Position numbers and translations under genes: made by a program. From Rubellicoccus peritrichatus (GTDB lineage: Bacteria > Verrucomicrobiota > Verrucomicrobiia > Opitutales > Cerasicoccaceae): a DNA stretch of 64,000 nucleotides. The DNA lies in NCBI RefSeq assembly GCF_033100135.1, contig NZ_CP136920.1, forward strand, positions 3,157,001-3,221,000. Reading direction: 5' to 3'. The notes under the pieces were generated by a model. It had not been told where the DNA came from. It saw nothing but the letters and a program-made list of their open reading frames with translations, and ran no database searches. The first letter of the stretch is position 1. Each line of letters begins with the position of its first letter. Below are positions 1-9,008 of the stretch, one piece after another.

Positions 1-24
1 TGGTGCAGTAGCTTTATTTGCTGA

Positions 25-149
25 GCGGACAGAGTCCGCCGCTTATGTTGACTCGGTAAGCCCCTTACTGCGACAGACCAAGCCGCTTACTCCGGCTCTT
101 CAAGCTGCTTACCGAGCCAGACTAAGCGGCTTACTTCGACAGAGTAAGC
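25..149. repeat. Hairpin-rich segment with recurring CTTAC/GTAAG words
   Basis: This gene-free stretch holds several nested palindromes. GCGGAC-AGA-GTCCGC occupies 25-39. CTCGGTAAGC (52-61) pairs perfectly with GCTTACCGAG (107-116), and AGCCG/CGGCT (81-85/93-97) forms a smaller stem inside it. CTTACT (130-135) pairs with AGTAAG (143-148). CTTACTGCGACAGA (64-77) recurs as CTTACTTCGACAGA (130-143). No open frame spans it. It could be a structured RNA, a degenerate repeat element or the edge of something to the left of the window. The pairing is visible, but any function is unknown. Confidence 0.45.
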
Positions 150-190
150 ACGCAGACATTTTGTCACACCTGTTCTGATTGAATTCTTAA

Positions 191-430
191 GCGGTCAAAA
201 ACAATCAATGCTGGGAGCTTATTTGCCTTGTTGGAGTCTTTCGGAGATCCTTAAAGGAGGGTTTTCCTAGGGCTAACGGACATTCAAGTAGTTCCTTTAG
301 TGAGGCCCGAAGGGCTGATATAATCAAGCCCAGGGCTGCGCGATTAACATCGCTTACTCTGGGCTTGGCTGGTCTGGCTTTAGGTGCCGCTGGTCTGCGT
401 CTTTGGCGTAAAGCCAGGAAAAACGCTTGA
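191..430 (+). pseudogene. Start-less ORF ending in a membrane-sorting-tail-like segment
   Basis: The frame is open from just after a stop at 188-190 to TGA at 428-430 but contains no ATG, GTG or TTG start. Its last 24 residues are a Thr/Leu/Gly/Ala-rich hydrophobic helix followed by a basic end (LRLWRKARKNA). That is the layout of PEP-CTERM-like C-terminal anchors (hydrophobic helix plus Arg/Lys tail), though no PEP motif precedes it. An AAAGGAGGG Shine-Dalgarno-like string at 253-261 has no start codon at the right distance. The best guess is a decayed 3' end of a secreted, envelope-sorted protein. A chance ORF is possible. Confidence 0.3.
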
Positions 431-441
431 GTCGTATCTGA

Positions 442-1410
442 CTAACAGACCAGATCTTTGAAGTGATCAAAGTCGGCCGTGAATCCGCCACGGATGCCTT
501 TGTTGATCACGGCGACCGCATCATGGGAGTGCAGTGATTCCAAATGCGCACATGCGACCTGGAAGTCGTAGATTCGCTCGTCTTGATCAAGCTCTTCATA
601 GACGACACGGGCTGCGTCTTCTACGAATTTGACATAGGCGCCGTTGAGCTCGGCAAAGGCTTGCTCGTCTTCACGCTTAACCATCACCTGGGTCTCTGTT
701 TTGAGTGCATTGAGGCAATGTTGCTGGATTTCCTCAATCGTAAGGTGGGCTCCGGGCTTGATTTCGACGCTGACGCGGGCCTTGCTCCTTTGAGAATGTG
801 GAATGCCGAAGATCTCACGCTCATCCCGGGCATGTTCGCTTAACTCTGCTGAGCAGGGACAGGCTGAGGAATAAACAAAATCAAAGTGGATCAGCTTGCG
901 GAAGCGATTAAGGTCATCAATGAAGCCTTCAAAGGACACTTGATAATACTGCCAACCTTCCAATCCGCTACGCAGACTCTTCTGAAGGATAGGGTAGTTG
1001 AAGGAAAGTTTGAGCCGCCCACGGCTGCTTTTCAGCTCCCGCTTGTAGGCAATCAGGATTTCTTCAAGGAGCTCGGGGGAGAATACACGGTCTTTAAACT
1101 CGTAAAAGACACGCATGATCCGGCTCATATTGATGCCCTTGAGGTCGGCAGCCAGGGAGACCGTGCCGGTTATGTAGGTCTCCAGAGAGACTTTTTCGCA
1201 GGAGCTGGTCAGGAACTGCAGAGGAAGACGGAAACCGGCGATGCCCACCTGCATGATTGGTACATTGGCGCCATGAATCTCCGAACTCTCAGAATTCTGC
1301 ATGTCGGGCAGTGACGCACGATACTCGTCAGTCACGACGAAATCTGCTTCGTAATGCTTACGAAGGCGCGCTTCTTCGGCCTTTTTCTGGTCTATGTCCT
1401 GCGATTTCAT
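442..1410 (-). CDS. folE2: GTP cyclohydrolase FolE2 (type IB)
   Basis: FolE2 converts GTP to 7,8-dihydroneopterin triphosphate, the first step of tetrahydrofolate and queuosine/pteridine biosynthesis, in the cytoplasm. The 322-residue length is a little longer than typical because of a charged N-terminal leader of about 30 residues. Family landmarks are LPDMQN (35-39 region), the [13 protein letters not shown] segment (85-97), SACPCS with C184 and C186 in the metal/active-site loop, and [10 protein letters not shown] (204-213). FolE2 is the metal-promiscuous, often zinc-independent alternative to FolE, and no folE is visible in the window. The gene stands alone, with an AT-rich 156-bp gap upstream. 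Identification is secure; nothing in the sequence shows how it is regulated. Confidence 0.93.
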   Translation of the reverse strand: MKSQDIDQKKAEEARLRKHYEADFVVTDEYRASLPDMQNSESSEIHGANVPIMQVGIAGFRLPLQFLTSSCEKVSLETYITGTVSLAADLKGINMSRIMRVFYEFKDRVFSPELLEEILIAYKRELKSSRGRLKLSFNYPILQKSLRSGLEGWQYYQVSFEGFIDDLNRFRKLIHFDFVYSSACPCSAELSEHARDEREIFGIPHSQRSKARVSVEIKPGAHLTIEEIQQHCLNALKTETQVMVKREDEQAFAELNGAYVKFVEDAARVVYEELDQDERIYDFQVACAHLESLHSHDAVAVINKGIRGGFTADFDHFKDLVC

Positions 1411-1566
1411 AAAATACTCAACCTTTCACGCTAACAAACACCTCCAATACTTCAAGTCGCTTTGTAACAAATATAAATGAAACTCTCTGAGGTATTAGAC
1501 GAAGACGGGAGTGAAACCTTTGAAGTTTCAGATCCCATTCTAACTCCACATAGTTATTTAGCTTTT

Positions 1567-4500
1567 TTATTGGGCATTTTGTGAAAAGAGATTGAAGAAC
1601 AGCTTGTCGACATTTGCTACCTCGACCAGGATCAGCTCAGCGCTGCCGTCGCCATCTACATCTGGGTCGATCACCGAGATCGTGACATCGGGAGCATCGG
1701 CGTCGATCGCATTCCAAGTGATTAGGTCATTGCTATATTGTGGATAGAAGACAATTGAATCGACCAGCTTGCTCCGGCGATAGGTAAACGAGAAGGTATT
1801 GCTATCAGTTGGCGACGCAACGCGAGGAAGTGTTGCGTCGGGATTCAAGGCCACTGGATCCAGATCCATTGCGAACAGGATGATATTGGGAATACGATAA
1901 GCGTTATCTACCGAATCGGCGCTGCTATCGCGTCCTTGCCAATCAATGTCTGTTGCCCAATCGTTGAATGAGACCAATATCTCCGCGACGCTAATGCTCA
2001 TTGTTTTAAAGGTCGTCACGTCACCATCTGATGCGCTGAGGCGAATAACTTGGTCTCCCGTGGCACTAAAGGTCGCATTGGTCGAAAGGGCTGCTGTATC
2101 CTCAAAGCTGACATTGGCGCCGGACCATCGCTGCAAGAGCGATCCACCTACTGGCAACCCATCATCCTGAATAGTTGCAGAGACCGATTTGGGTGTGCCG
2201 ATTCGCGCGGTATTGCTGACGGATAGTTGAATCTCCGGACCATAGTTGGGAGGCGATTCTACGAATAGCGCGATTTCGGCATCGGAGAGCGCACGGTTGT
2301 AGATGCGAACATCATCAAGGAGACCATTATGTCCGTTTACTCCTGTGCCTTGAAGACTACCCAAATATAGCGGACTGCTTGTTATTGGCACCTGATTTAA
2401 GCTAACATAATGCTCTGAGTCGAGTTGGCCGTTCAAGTAGATCTGCATTCTTGAAAATGCGTCCTTGGATCCATCGAAAGTAACAACAACATGTGTCCAT
2501 TCATTCGCCGGAAGGCTTCCGTTAGAAGCTGGTAAACCCGAATCAATCTTAGCCCAGATCCTGTTAGACGGCCCCACATAAATTGCGTAGGACTCCGCGA
2601 CGTTATGGTTGACATTCTTACCTATTATGCCGCGCCAGTTGTCGTCTGAGGCAGCTGGGTTCACCCAGCAGGCAAAGGTGACCTGAGTCATGCCATCCAG
2701 CTCCTCGCTATCGGGAATAGTCACAAAATCTGAACTGTCACTAAAGGATAAAGCGCTTTCAAACTGCCCTGGTACCCATGGATCACCGCTGAATCCACCA
2801 AGCGTTCCGTTATTCGCCGGTGTGGTCGAATCCGCTGCGATGTTTCCCGATCCCTCATCCAATTTCCACCAGCCTATCTCGGGTACTGGTAGTGCTGGCG
2901 GAACGTAAGCTCCGACATCAACCACCAAATCTCTTGTTAATTGAACGGCTCCCTCGGTCGCGGTGATCCGCAATTCATGCGTGCCTTCATGGGTGAAGAA
3001 TACTGAAGTGCTTTCAGCTTCGTCGTCGGCGAATTGCGCCGTGCCTGGGCCGGAAATGTGTTCCCATATGACATCAGCGTCAGCAACTTCAAAACTCACG
3101 GAATCTGCAATCAGCTTAAGACCATGACCTGTATCAAGTATCCCCAAATATTCACTGAGTGGTTCGATGATCTCCAGGCTCAATGTGCGAGTTGCGGATT
3201 GAGAGTGCGATTCAGCGTTCTCTCGGATCGAGTGCGCATTGCGCGCTCCCAAATAAGGATTGGAACCATCAAAGCCTTGGCCTTGATTACCAGCATGGCC
3301 ACCAGATACCAATCGATCGTGAACGGTGTCATCGTTGCTGGCGTCATAGCCTTCATATGCTCCGGTCCGCGCCCCATTGAAGAGAATATCCGGATTCGAA
3401 AAATGTAGTAATGAGCTGTAGTTACCATAGGCCATGATGGTTCGATACACAACACGCGTGCCAAAGGCTGGCCTTAGTCGCCATCCGTTGTTGTAATTTG
3501 GAAATGTGCTCGTTCCTACGTTGCTATCCCCTGAACCGCCATCCCCCCAAGCATGCCATGCCCCAAGGCAGTGTCCAACTTCATGACAAAAAGTTAAGTC
3601 ATAGAGATTGATGAAATTATGCCCCAAAACAGACGTATAACCGCCGCCAACTCCAGCAACATTAAAGGGATGACTTTGGCCTGGCGGCTCATCTTCGTAG
3701 GACGTGATGAAAGACAGCTTATCGGCCCCAAGTAAGATAGAATAAGCGTATACCGCATCCAATTTGCCATCACTGGGATGCCCTAAGTTATAATATTCTT
3801 CGTACATGTCATACCTTCGATTGCCTGGAAAGGCATAGTGGGGGTCCTCGATCGTGCCAATTAAGACTAAACGAGCATTGTTAATTTCACTGTTCGCAAA
3901 GGCAGTGTTCATGTACTCGACTCCTTTGATGATGAGCGCCTCCATTTCAGCCACACCACCAACTTCCTGTCGTGCCACTCTTCCATAGCCCACGACAATA
4001 TCTATGTCATGCATAGGAGCAGCATCAGCGCTAAACTGCTTATCTGCTGCTAGATGACCAAAATGATGTGGATTAGAGAGAGCTTCCATCGCCTCGAATC
4101 TTTGCGCTGCGTCAGTATCTATATGTTGAGAAGCAACGGTTTTTTTGCTGCTGACTTCGTGCAGACTTTCGGTATGATCGTGACCGCTGGCATGAAGTTC
4201 ACAAGTCCCGCAAGTGGCGCGTGTGATCCTTTTGTCGATCTCCTCAACGACCAGATGCTCTGCGCCAAGAGAACGAAGTTCGAAAAAACGTCCTTTAGTG
4301 TAATCCACAATTGAACCGCGTATGACTCCATCGTGATAAACCAGAATGGCTTCACTAGACTGGTCCAAGCCATCAATTTTTCCAACAAAGGCGTGAGATG
4401 CATTGGAACGTTTTTTTATCAGGTCAATACGAAGCTCCAACTCCCCGCCACCTGGCAAGGGCGCGATCAGACGGCCTTGCGTACCGCCCATCACTTGCTC

Positions 4501-4932
4501 TATTGCGGAGAAGTTTAATTCAAACCGTCGTGCATTCAGCATACGTTCGTTAATCTCATCCGGTAGTAATGAGTGCCGACCATCGGAAGGCTCGCGGCTC
4601 AAGGCAACAGGAGGTCGAGACTGGATTTTGGCGGAGACCTTACTGACACGTGGCGCCTGTAGGGCAAGTTCGCTGTTTACCCCGCGCTTGAACCCACTAT
4701 CTCGTGGTTGAGTTTCTGGAATACAGTGGGGGGCGGCAATGTTGTCGAATTCGTTGAGAGTGAATTGCTCTACTGGCTTAACCATTGTCGAGGTTTCAAA
4801 CCCTGATATGTCCGTTTGACGTTCGCTAAATTGCTCAACTGAGCGATCCATAATTGGCTTCACCAGAAAATAGAAGAGCACAGATATCAATGCAATGGCC
4901 GCAGGAAGAGTGATTGTTTTCGTATTTCGCAT
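1567..4932 (-). CDS. Large exported metzincin-type zinc metalloprotease with LamG domain
   Basis: This 1121-residue protein has a hydrophobic N-terminal helix (about 8-27), indicating export or membrane anchoring. A propeptide-like region with a CGTC pair follows, then a reprolysin-like catalytic domain. The zinc motif HEVGHCLGAWH gives H450, E451, H454, G457 and H460, matching the metzincin HExxHxxGxxH. A PKD/Ig-like segment precedes a concanavalin/LamG-type domain (about 686-890; WWKLDEGSG ... VRIYNRALSDAEI). The C-terminus has a second Ig-like stretch and a verrucomicrobial-style end domain (FTYRRS ... YPQYSNDLITW). It probably cleaves extracellular protein or glycoprotein. The substrate is unknown, and neighbours give no clue. 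Confidence 0.85.
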   Translation of the reverse strand: MRNTKTITLPAAIALISVLFYFLVKPIMDRSVEQFSERQTDISGFETSTMVKPVEQFTLNEFDNIAAPHCIPETQPRDSGFKRGVNSELALQAPRVSKVSAKIQSRPPVALSREPSDGRHSLLPDEINERMLNARRFELNFSAIEQVMGGTQGRLIAPLPGGGELELRIDLIKKRSNASHAFVGKIDGLDQSSEAILVYHDGVIRGSIVDYTKGRFFELRSLGAEHLVVEEIDKRITRATCGTCELHASGHDHTESLHEVSSKKTVASQHIDTDAAQRFEAMEALSNPHHFGHLAADKQFSADAAPMHDIDIVVGYGRVARQEVGGVAEMEALIIKGVEYMNTAFANSEINNARLVLIGTIEDPHYAFPGNRRYDMYEEYYNLGHPSDGKLDAVYAYSILLGADKLSFITSYEDEPPGQSHPFNVAGVGGGYTSVLGHNFINLYDLTFCHEVGHCLGAWHAWGDGGSGDSNVGTSTFPNYNNGWRLRPAFGTRVVYRTIMAYGNYSSLLHFSNPDILFNGARTGAYEGYDASNDDTVHDRLVSGGHAGNQGQGFDGSNPYLGARNAHSIRENAESHSQSATRTLSLEIIEPLSEYLGILDTGHGLKLIADSVSFEVADADVIWEHISGPGTAQFADDEAESTSVFFTHEGTHELRITATEGAVQLTRDLVVDVGAYVPPALPVPEIGWWKLDEGSGNIAADSTTPANNGTLGGFSGDPWVPGQFESALSFSDSSDFVTIPDSEELDGMTQVTFACWVNPAASDDNWRGIIGKNVNHNVAESYAIYVGPSNRIWAKIDSGLPASNGSLPANEWTHVVVTFDGSKDAFSRMQIYLNGQLDSEHYVSLNQVPITSSPLYLGSLQGTGVNGHNGLLDDVRIYNRALSDAEIALFVESPPNYGPEIQLSVSNTARIGTPKSVSATIQDDGLPVGGSLLQRWSGANVSFEDTAALSTNATFSATGDQVIRLSASDGDVTTFKTMSISVAEILVSFNDWATDIDWQGRDSSADSVDNAYRIPNIILFAMDLDPVALNPDATLPRVASPTDSNTFSFTYRRSKLVDSIVFYPQYSNDLITWNAIDADAPDVTISVIDPDVDGDGSAELILVEVANVDKLFFNLFSQNAQ

Positions 4933-5566
4933 CCCATGCCTTTGGGTTCGTTGTTGCGTTGCGGCAGGTCGACTCTGACCCGGAAGAATTTAGCTAAAAT
5001 TAATTTTTTATTAAGATTTTTGTAAACCTATCTTTAATATTAGTCACTTAGTTGTATTGATTTTTACGCGTTTCTTACGCTTCATTGCATACTTTTTTAC
5101 AACTCTCCTTTTTTACGCATTATCACTAGTATCGTCCGATATGCGCCTTTGACAGGGCTTGCTACAGTAGAAGCATTTTATGGCGTTTGGGCTATCACCT
5201 GGAGTCTTTCAATGCATCCTCTGACTTCAATTAACGCTGGTATAGCAGAATTTTATGAAATTGGTCGGGCCTCAATTCACCTACTAACCGCACTTATTGC
5301 GGAAGGCAGTCTCGGCATACTCGATTGTGGAAGCGAAACACTGATTGAAGGCAAATGGGTCGACGGTTCAAGATGCCCAGGCAAATAAGTTAAGTTGCTG
5401 CGAGAGAGGGTTAGAGCGAATCAATACGCATACTACCTCGTTTTCATAGCTACCCTTAAAGGAATTTCTAATAACTCAATTCCATTAACTCTGTCTAAAT
5501 AACGGCGGTACCAGATGGTTTTTATGAGTCTTAATCATATGCTTAGTGAAATTAAGCATATTGGAC
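4933..5566. other. Mostly gene-free AT-rich spacer
   Basis: Between the metalloprotease gene and the next minus-strand gene lies a spacer whose first 200 bases are strongly AT-rich (for example 4990-5110), fitting a promoter region for the metalloprotease. A TTGACA hexamer occurs at 5149-5154, but I found no convincing -10 box at 16-18 bp from it. The only coding candidate is the short plus-strand ORF listed at 5212-5388. I see no RNA gene or clear repeat in 5389-5566. Confidence 0.5.
5212..5388 (+). CDS. Small hypothetical protein (58 aa), uncertain
   Basis: An ATG at 5212 is preceded by GGAG (5201-5204) at a 7-base spacing, a good Shine-Dalgarno for a genome where such sites are scarce. 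The ORF encodes 58 residues (starts MHPLTSINAG, ends GSRCPGK) with two cysteines and no signal peptide or transmembrane helix. An in-frame TTG start at 5149 is also possible but less likely. I recognise no family. The ribosome binding site and isolated position argue for a real gene; the short length argues for caution. Confidence 0.3.
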   Translation: MHPLTSINAGIAEFYEIGRASIHLLTALIAEGSLGILDCGSETLIEGKWVDGSRCPGK

Positions 5567-6232
5567 TTAAACAATAGTAGGCCTCGACGGAATGCTCTCA
5601 TGTTGAGAACAGAATTTGTCGATAGGCGAGATCACTGAATTGACGAAGATTTCCCAATCTGCCTTTGCGACACCAAAATTGACTTCGCTGTCGAAACTTT
5701 TGTGTCCATTCCTTTTCCCGAGGAAAGAGCCGATTTGGTCACCAAATACATACCCAATTGCTCCACCAATGACAAATCCGACAACAAAGAAAAAAGCGGT
5801 CACTTCGAGACTGATGACGCCCACCGCCAAGGCTTGAAACAATAAGACATGCAAGCCGATAGCTAAGGTCCCAATACCAGCACCGACTTTTTCAAAACCA
5901 TGAGCGACTTCCATGTGGGCCAGGTTTGCCGATACTCGCTTTTTATTCATGGATTTCAAGTTGATGATCAGACTCGAGTGTCTGATGAAGCCCTTATTAG
6001 GGACATTTTCCATGTCACTGACAATTTCGAGAGAAACCGTTGCTTCTAGATCTCCGTTGACTGCATGGACTGTCCTTGCGTTTTCTGGAGGAGACAGTTC
6101 CCAGCCATGATCACCTGACAAGTGGCGCCCCATTAGCTGGATCAATGTGGCAAGCAGCTTGTCAGATTCTGCTTCTATTGCCTCGTCTGACAATAAATCC
6201 GGCTTTACTTTCCTGGTGTATCTGATGGCCAC
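5567..6232 (-). CDS. Hypothetical membrane protein with two TM helices
   Basis: This 221-residue protein has no family I recognise. The N-terminal half (1-105) is soluble and mixed, predicted alpha/beta. Two adjacent hydrophobic helices follow (about 116-140 and 142-165), the second rich in glycine (VVGFVIGGAIGYVFGDQIG), like glycine-zipper membrane segments. A polar C-terminal tail of about 50 residues ends the protein. It lies 15 bp downstream of a small lipoprotein gene on the same strand, so the two may be co-transcribed. An envelope role is plausible, but nothing more specific can be said. Confidence 0.7.
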   Translation of the reverse strand: MAIRYTRKVKPDLLSDEAIEAESDKLLATLIQLMGRHLSGDHGWELSPPENARTVHAVNGDLEATVSLEIVSDMENVPNKGFIRHSSLIINLKSMNKKRVSANLAHMEVAHGFEKVGAGIGTLAIGLHVLLFQALAVGVISLEVTAFFFVVGFVIGGAIGYVFGDQIGSFLGKRNGHKSFDSEVNFGVAKADWEIFVNSVISPIDKFCSQHESIPSRPTIV

Positions 6233-6247
6233 GAATCAACAGGCCTC

Positions 6248-6391
6248 TTAATCGATCTTCACCTTGTCGGCATCTGAGGTTTCTGTGAATTTCATACCGT
6301 AGCCGTCATCAATGGTCGTTGTGCTTTGCTGGCATCCGGTCAGGAGGCAAAGGCTTGTCAGTAGTGAGAATATGAATGTGATTTTAAGCAT
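6248..6391 (-). CDS. Small lipoprotein (47 aa)
   Basis: The reverse strand from an ATG at 6391 encodes a 47-residue protein. Its start, MLKITFIFSLLTSLCLLTGC, is a textbook lipoprotein signal peptide with lipobox LTGC, and a 28-residue acidic/polar mature part follows (ends DADKVKID). GAGG sits just upstream of the start at a short 2-base spacing. The stop is 15 bp from the start of the two-TM hypothetical gene, suggesting an operon. The signal peptide makes this a credible real gene; its function is unknown. Confidence 0.6.
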   Translation of the reverse strand: MLKITFIFSLLTSLCLLTGCQQSTTTIDDGYGMKFTETSDADKVKID

Positions 6392-6505
6392 GTCCTCATT
6401 GCTAGGCATTTACTTTGAAATGAAAAGGTTCTTTTGAACTAAAAGAGCTGGCTGGTTCATTTTTTAGTTGATCCGAAGGCAAGCTCTGTGAGATTTTCCA
6501 TCCTT

Positions 6506-6605
6506 GCGGCCGGGTCCTATGCAACGACAAGCCGGTGAACTCCCCCAGGTCCGGAAGGAAGCAAGGGTAACCAGGATTTGCGTGTGCCGTAGGGTGCCTG
6601 GCCGC
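6506..6605 (+). ncRNA. ffs: Small signal recognition particle RNA (4.5S)
   Basis: The hallmark apical domain is present: AGGTCCGGAAGGAAGCA at 6547-6563, the symmetric/asymmetric loop plus GGAA tetraloop bound by Ffh. CGTGTGCCG follows at 6581-6589, as in E. coli 4.5S RNA. The ends pair as expected for the long SRP hairpin: GCGGCC (6506-6511) is complementary to GGCCGC (6600-6605), and the GGG after it pairs with CCT/CC of the 3' arm. The length of about 100 nt fits the bacterial small SRP RNA class (no Alu domain). It guides co-translational membrane targeting together with Ffh and FtsY, which are not in this window. Exact ends are inferred from pairing. Confidence 0.93.
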
Positions 6606-6648
6606 TCTCGTGTACGGATTCCAAGGTGTGTCTGACGAAAGAAGGAGG

Positions 6649-6806
6649 CCACAAAGGACACAAAGCAGGCACGAAGAACACAAAGACTCTCTTTAAAAAA
6701 CACCGCCAAGTTCACTGAAGCTTTGAGAAAATTTAATCACAGTTCCGGTTCAATTGAATTGGAATAAAACTTCGTGTGCTTTGTGCCTGCTTTGCGTTCT
6801 TTGTGA
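6649..6806. repeat. Inverted repeat of CACAAAG-type intergenic element
   Basis: The left arm (6649-6685), built from CACAAAGGACACAAAG plus CAGGCACGAAG, is mirrored with a few mismatches by the right arm (6770-6806), which reads CTTTGTGCCTGCTTTGCG. The arms are about 37 bp and flank about 84 bp of unrelated sequence. The Cys-rich short ORFs on the minus strand here are by-products of the repeat. It may act as a terminator between the SRP RNA gene and tamA, or be a MITE-like element. The symmetry is directly visible; the function is inferred. Confidence 0.75.
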
Positions 6807-6824
6807 CCCCAAAATACGTCACCC

Positions 6825-9008
6825 TTAAAACGGAAAGCCCAATGCGACTTGAAAAGTGCCGTTGGGATCGTCGGTGCGTTTTTTGACATTGTGTCCGTAT
6901 TCAAAGCGTAAGGGACCTACCACGGTTCTCAGGCTGATTCCGACGCCGACGCTGACAAGGACTTCGTTAAAAGGATACTCGCTGATCTGCTCAGCATTGC
7001 CGACAGCATCGACGAAGCCCACGACGGAGATCAATTCAGTCAAGCGTTGTTCGAGTTCGCCTTGCCAGAGTAGGTAGCTGACTGCACCTATTTCCTGTCC
7101 CTGGGAATTCACAGGTGAAGCCTGATCACGCCGGTAACCACGGACCGTGTTTTCGCCCCCGAGAAAGAAACGCTTGGGCACTGGAATGTTTTCACTGGCA
7201 CTGCCTACAGAGGTGACCACACCGTGCTTGAGTCCGGTGTGTAAGACAAGCCCCTGACTGTCAAGTGGATGGTGCCAGGCGCCACCGACTTCGATGCGCT
7301 GGAAGTTGACTTCGCCTCCAAGCTGAGTGAAGGCAAACTCTGAAGTTCCAAAGACCTGCCAGCCTCGAGTGGGGAAGACCGGATTATCCAGTTCGTTTTT
7401 ATTGGCTTTAAAGATAACACTCGAAACCAATGAACGGGTTGGCCCCGGACTAACTGCAAAGTCGGTGTTTTTTGCATCGACCAAACCGTAACTGTAAGCG
7501 GCACTGGCGGTTGTGTTGATGTCACTGAAGTAACGTTGCAGGCCAGCCGTGCCACCATACTCCACACGGTCAAAAGAAATTTCTTCCCGTCTCAGGTAAT
7601 CAGCAGATAAGAAGAAGTCGGTATCATCCCCGAAGACCTGAGGAATGGTATAGGTGTAGTCCGCATAGGTGGCCTTGAAAGATTGAATTGCAGTCAGTCG
7701 GCTTTGATGAGCGAGTCCCCAGAGGTTTCTTTGAGCGATTTCAAAGCCACCGCGAACGATATCAAAGCTTCCGACACCGGCGATCAAACTGATCGCAGTC
7801 TGGCGTTTGAGTGAGGCGTCGTAGATGACATCCCATTGTCCTCCGCCAATGTCTTCGTAGTTGACCTTGATGTCGCGGAAGATTCCCAACCGGCTGAGTT
7901 TATCGCGTCCGCGTTCCACTTCACTTCGGTTTAATAATTCACCATCCTTGAGGTTGGCCTGGCGTTCCAGCAGGGCCTGGTTGGTTTTTCCGGTTCCTTC
8001 GAACTTAACGTCTGCGATATGAATTTGTTCACCAGGTGCGACGATCAGTTTTATTTGCACGACGACGCGTTCGTCGGACCTTTCCAGAAACTCGAAATCG
8101 CGCTCAATAGCTACCTCCGGATAACCGGCGGTGTAATAGTTTTTACGAATGGTTTGCACTTCACTCAGTAGCCATGCCGGAGTGAAGCGCTGATCCTCCA
8201 GCTTCTGATCTTTAAGAAGAAAACCGCCTTCCTGCTTTGTGTCCATGACGGTTTTGCCTGCTTCGTTCGTCTCTTCAATGAGCAATGGGCCAGGGCTTTC
8301 GACTTCAATGGTCAAGGTGTCGACAAATACAATGGGTCCGGGATCGATGGTCGCAGTGACATTTACTGCGCCGGTTGCCTCGTCTTTTATGCTGTTTCTT
8401 TCAGTGACTTTAGCCCGGCGATAGCCGAGATCACGTAACGATCCGATGATACTGTCCAGTCCACCTTGAAAACGTCCGGGCGTGTAGTAACGATCATCGC
8501 TATCGACAATCAAACGATTGGTCGGGTAAAAGAATGTGAGCGTGGGTTGTGTTATTTCGTCAGGAATGCCCTTGATTTCGATTGAGTCATAATAAAATAG
8601 AATTCCTGAATGAATACTGAATCGTACTGAGTCTCCCTCAATGGATCTTGGTATCTCAGGTTGGACTTCGTCTTCCGACCAGACACCCTCCCAGAGTATT
8701 TGATTGTCTTTGGAAATACTGGCTGTGATTTGTGGATGAAGATAGCCTCTACGCTTTATTTCTCCCGACAAAATCCAGAGTGCGTCCTCAAGGTAGATTT
8801 CATCAAAGACTTGAAGCGCTTCATCCTGTGGCTCCAGTATCTCCAGGGAACGTTCGAGTTCAATGTTTCCAAAAAAGCCGAAGCCATCGATTTCAATATG
8901 AGTGTTGCCGATCAGCCCAAAGAGTGCTGCCGCATGCGCCGGCGTTGTCAAAGACAAGACCAGACACAACGTGAGTGCTAGTAGTCTTATTCTTCGTAGA
9001 TAGTCCAT
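6825..9008 (-). CDS. tamA: TamA/BamA-family outer-membrane assembly protein
   Basis: This 727-residue Omp85 protein has a signal peptide (1-27, cleavage after AHA), three or more POTRA-like domains (about 30-360), and a C-terminal 16-strand barrel of the surface-antigen family (about 370-727). It contains the motif FFLGGENTVRGYRRDQ and a terminal phenylalanine (ALGFPF), the barrel recognition signal. The family inserts outer-membrane proteins or, with TamB, moves lipids or autotransporters. Its start overlaps the end of the tamB-like gene by 22 bp on the same strand, supporting translational coupling and the TamA rather than BamA assignment. The strand order (tamB first) is the reverse of E. 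coli. Confidence 0.88.
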   Translation of the reverse strand: MDYLRRIRLLALTLCLVLSLTTPAHAAALFGLIGNTHIEIDGFGFFGNIELERSLEILEPQDEALQVFDEIYLEDALWILSGEIKRRGYLHPQITASISKDNQILWEGVWSEDEVQPEIPRSIEGDSVRFSIHSGILFYYDSIEIKGIPDEITQPTLTFFYPTNRLIVDSDDRYYTPGRFQGGLDSIIGSLRDLGYRRAKVTERNSIKDEATGAVNVTATIDPGPIVFVDTLTIEVESPGPLLIEETNEAGKTVMDTKQEGGFLLKDQKLEDQRFTPAWLLSEVQTIRKNYYTAGYPEVAIERDFEFLERSDERVVVQIKLIVAPGEQIHIADVKFEGTGKTNQALLERQANLKDGELLNRSEVERGRDKLSRLGIFRDIKVNYEDIGGGQWDVIYDASLKRQTAISLIAGVGSFDIVRGGFEIAQRNLWGLAHQSRLTAIQSFKATYADYTYTIPQVFGDDTDFFLSADYLRREEISFDRVEYGGTAGLQRYFSDINTTASAAYSYGLVDAKNTDFAVSPGPTRSLVSSVIFKANKNELDNPVFPTRGWQVFGTSEFAFTQLGGEVNFQRIEVGGAWHHPLDSQGLVLHTGLKHGVVTSVGSASENIPVPKRFFLGGENTVRGYRRDQASPVNSQGQEIGAVSYLLWQGELEQRLTELISVVGFVDAVGNAEQISEYPFNEVLVSVGVGISLRTVVGPLRFEYGHNVKKRTDDPNGTFQVALGFPF

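Noticed and set aside
253-261. Strong AAAGGAGGG Shine-Dalgarno
   Set aside because: No start codon lies at a suitable distance downstream.
5149-5154. TTGACA as a promoter -35
   Set aside because: No convincing -10 was found at a 16-18 bp spacing.
6402-6715. Minus-strand ORFs with Cys/Leu-rich starts
   Set aside because: They run across the SRP RNA gene and the CACAAAG inverted repeat, whose sequence generates the apparent residues.
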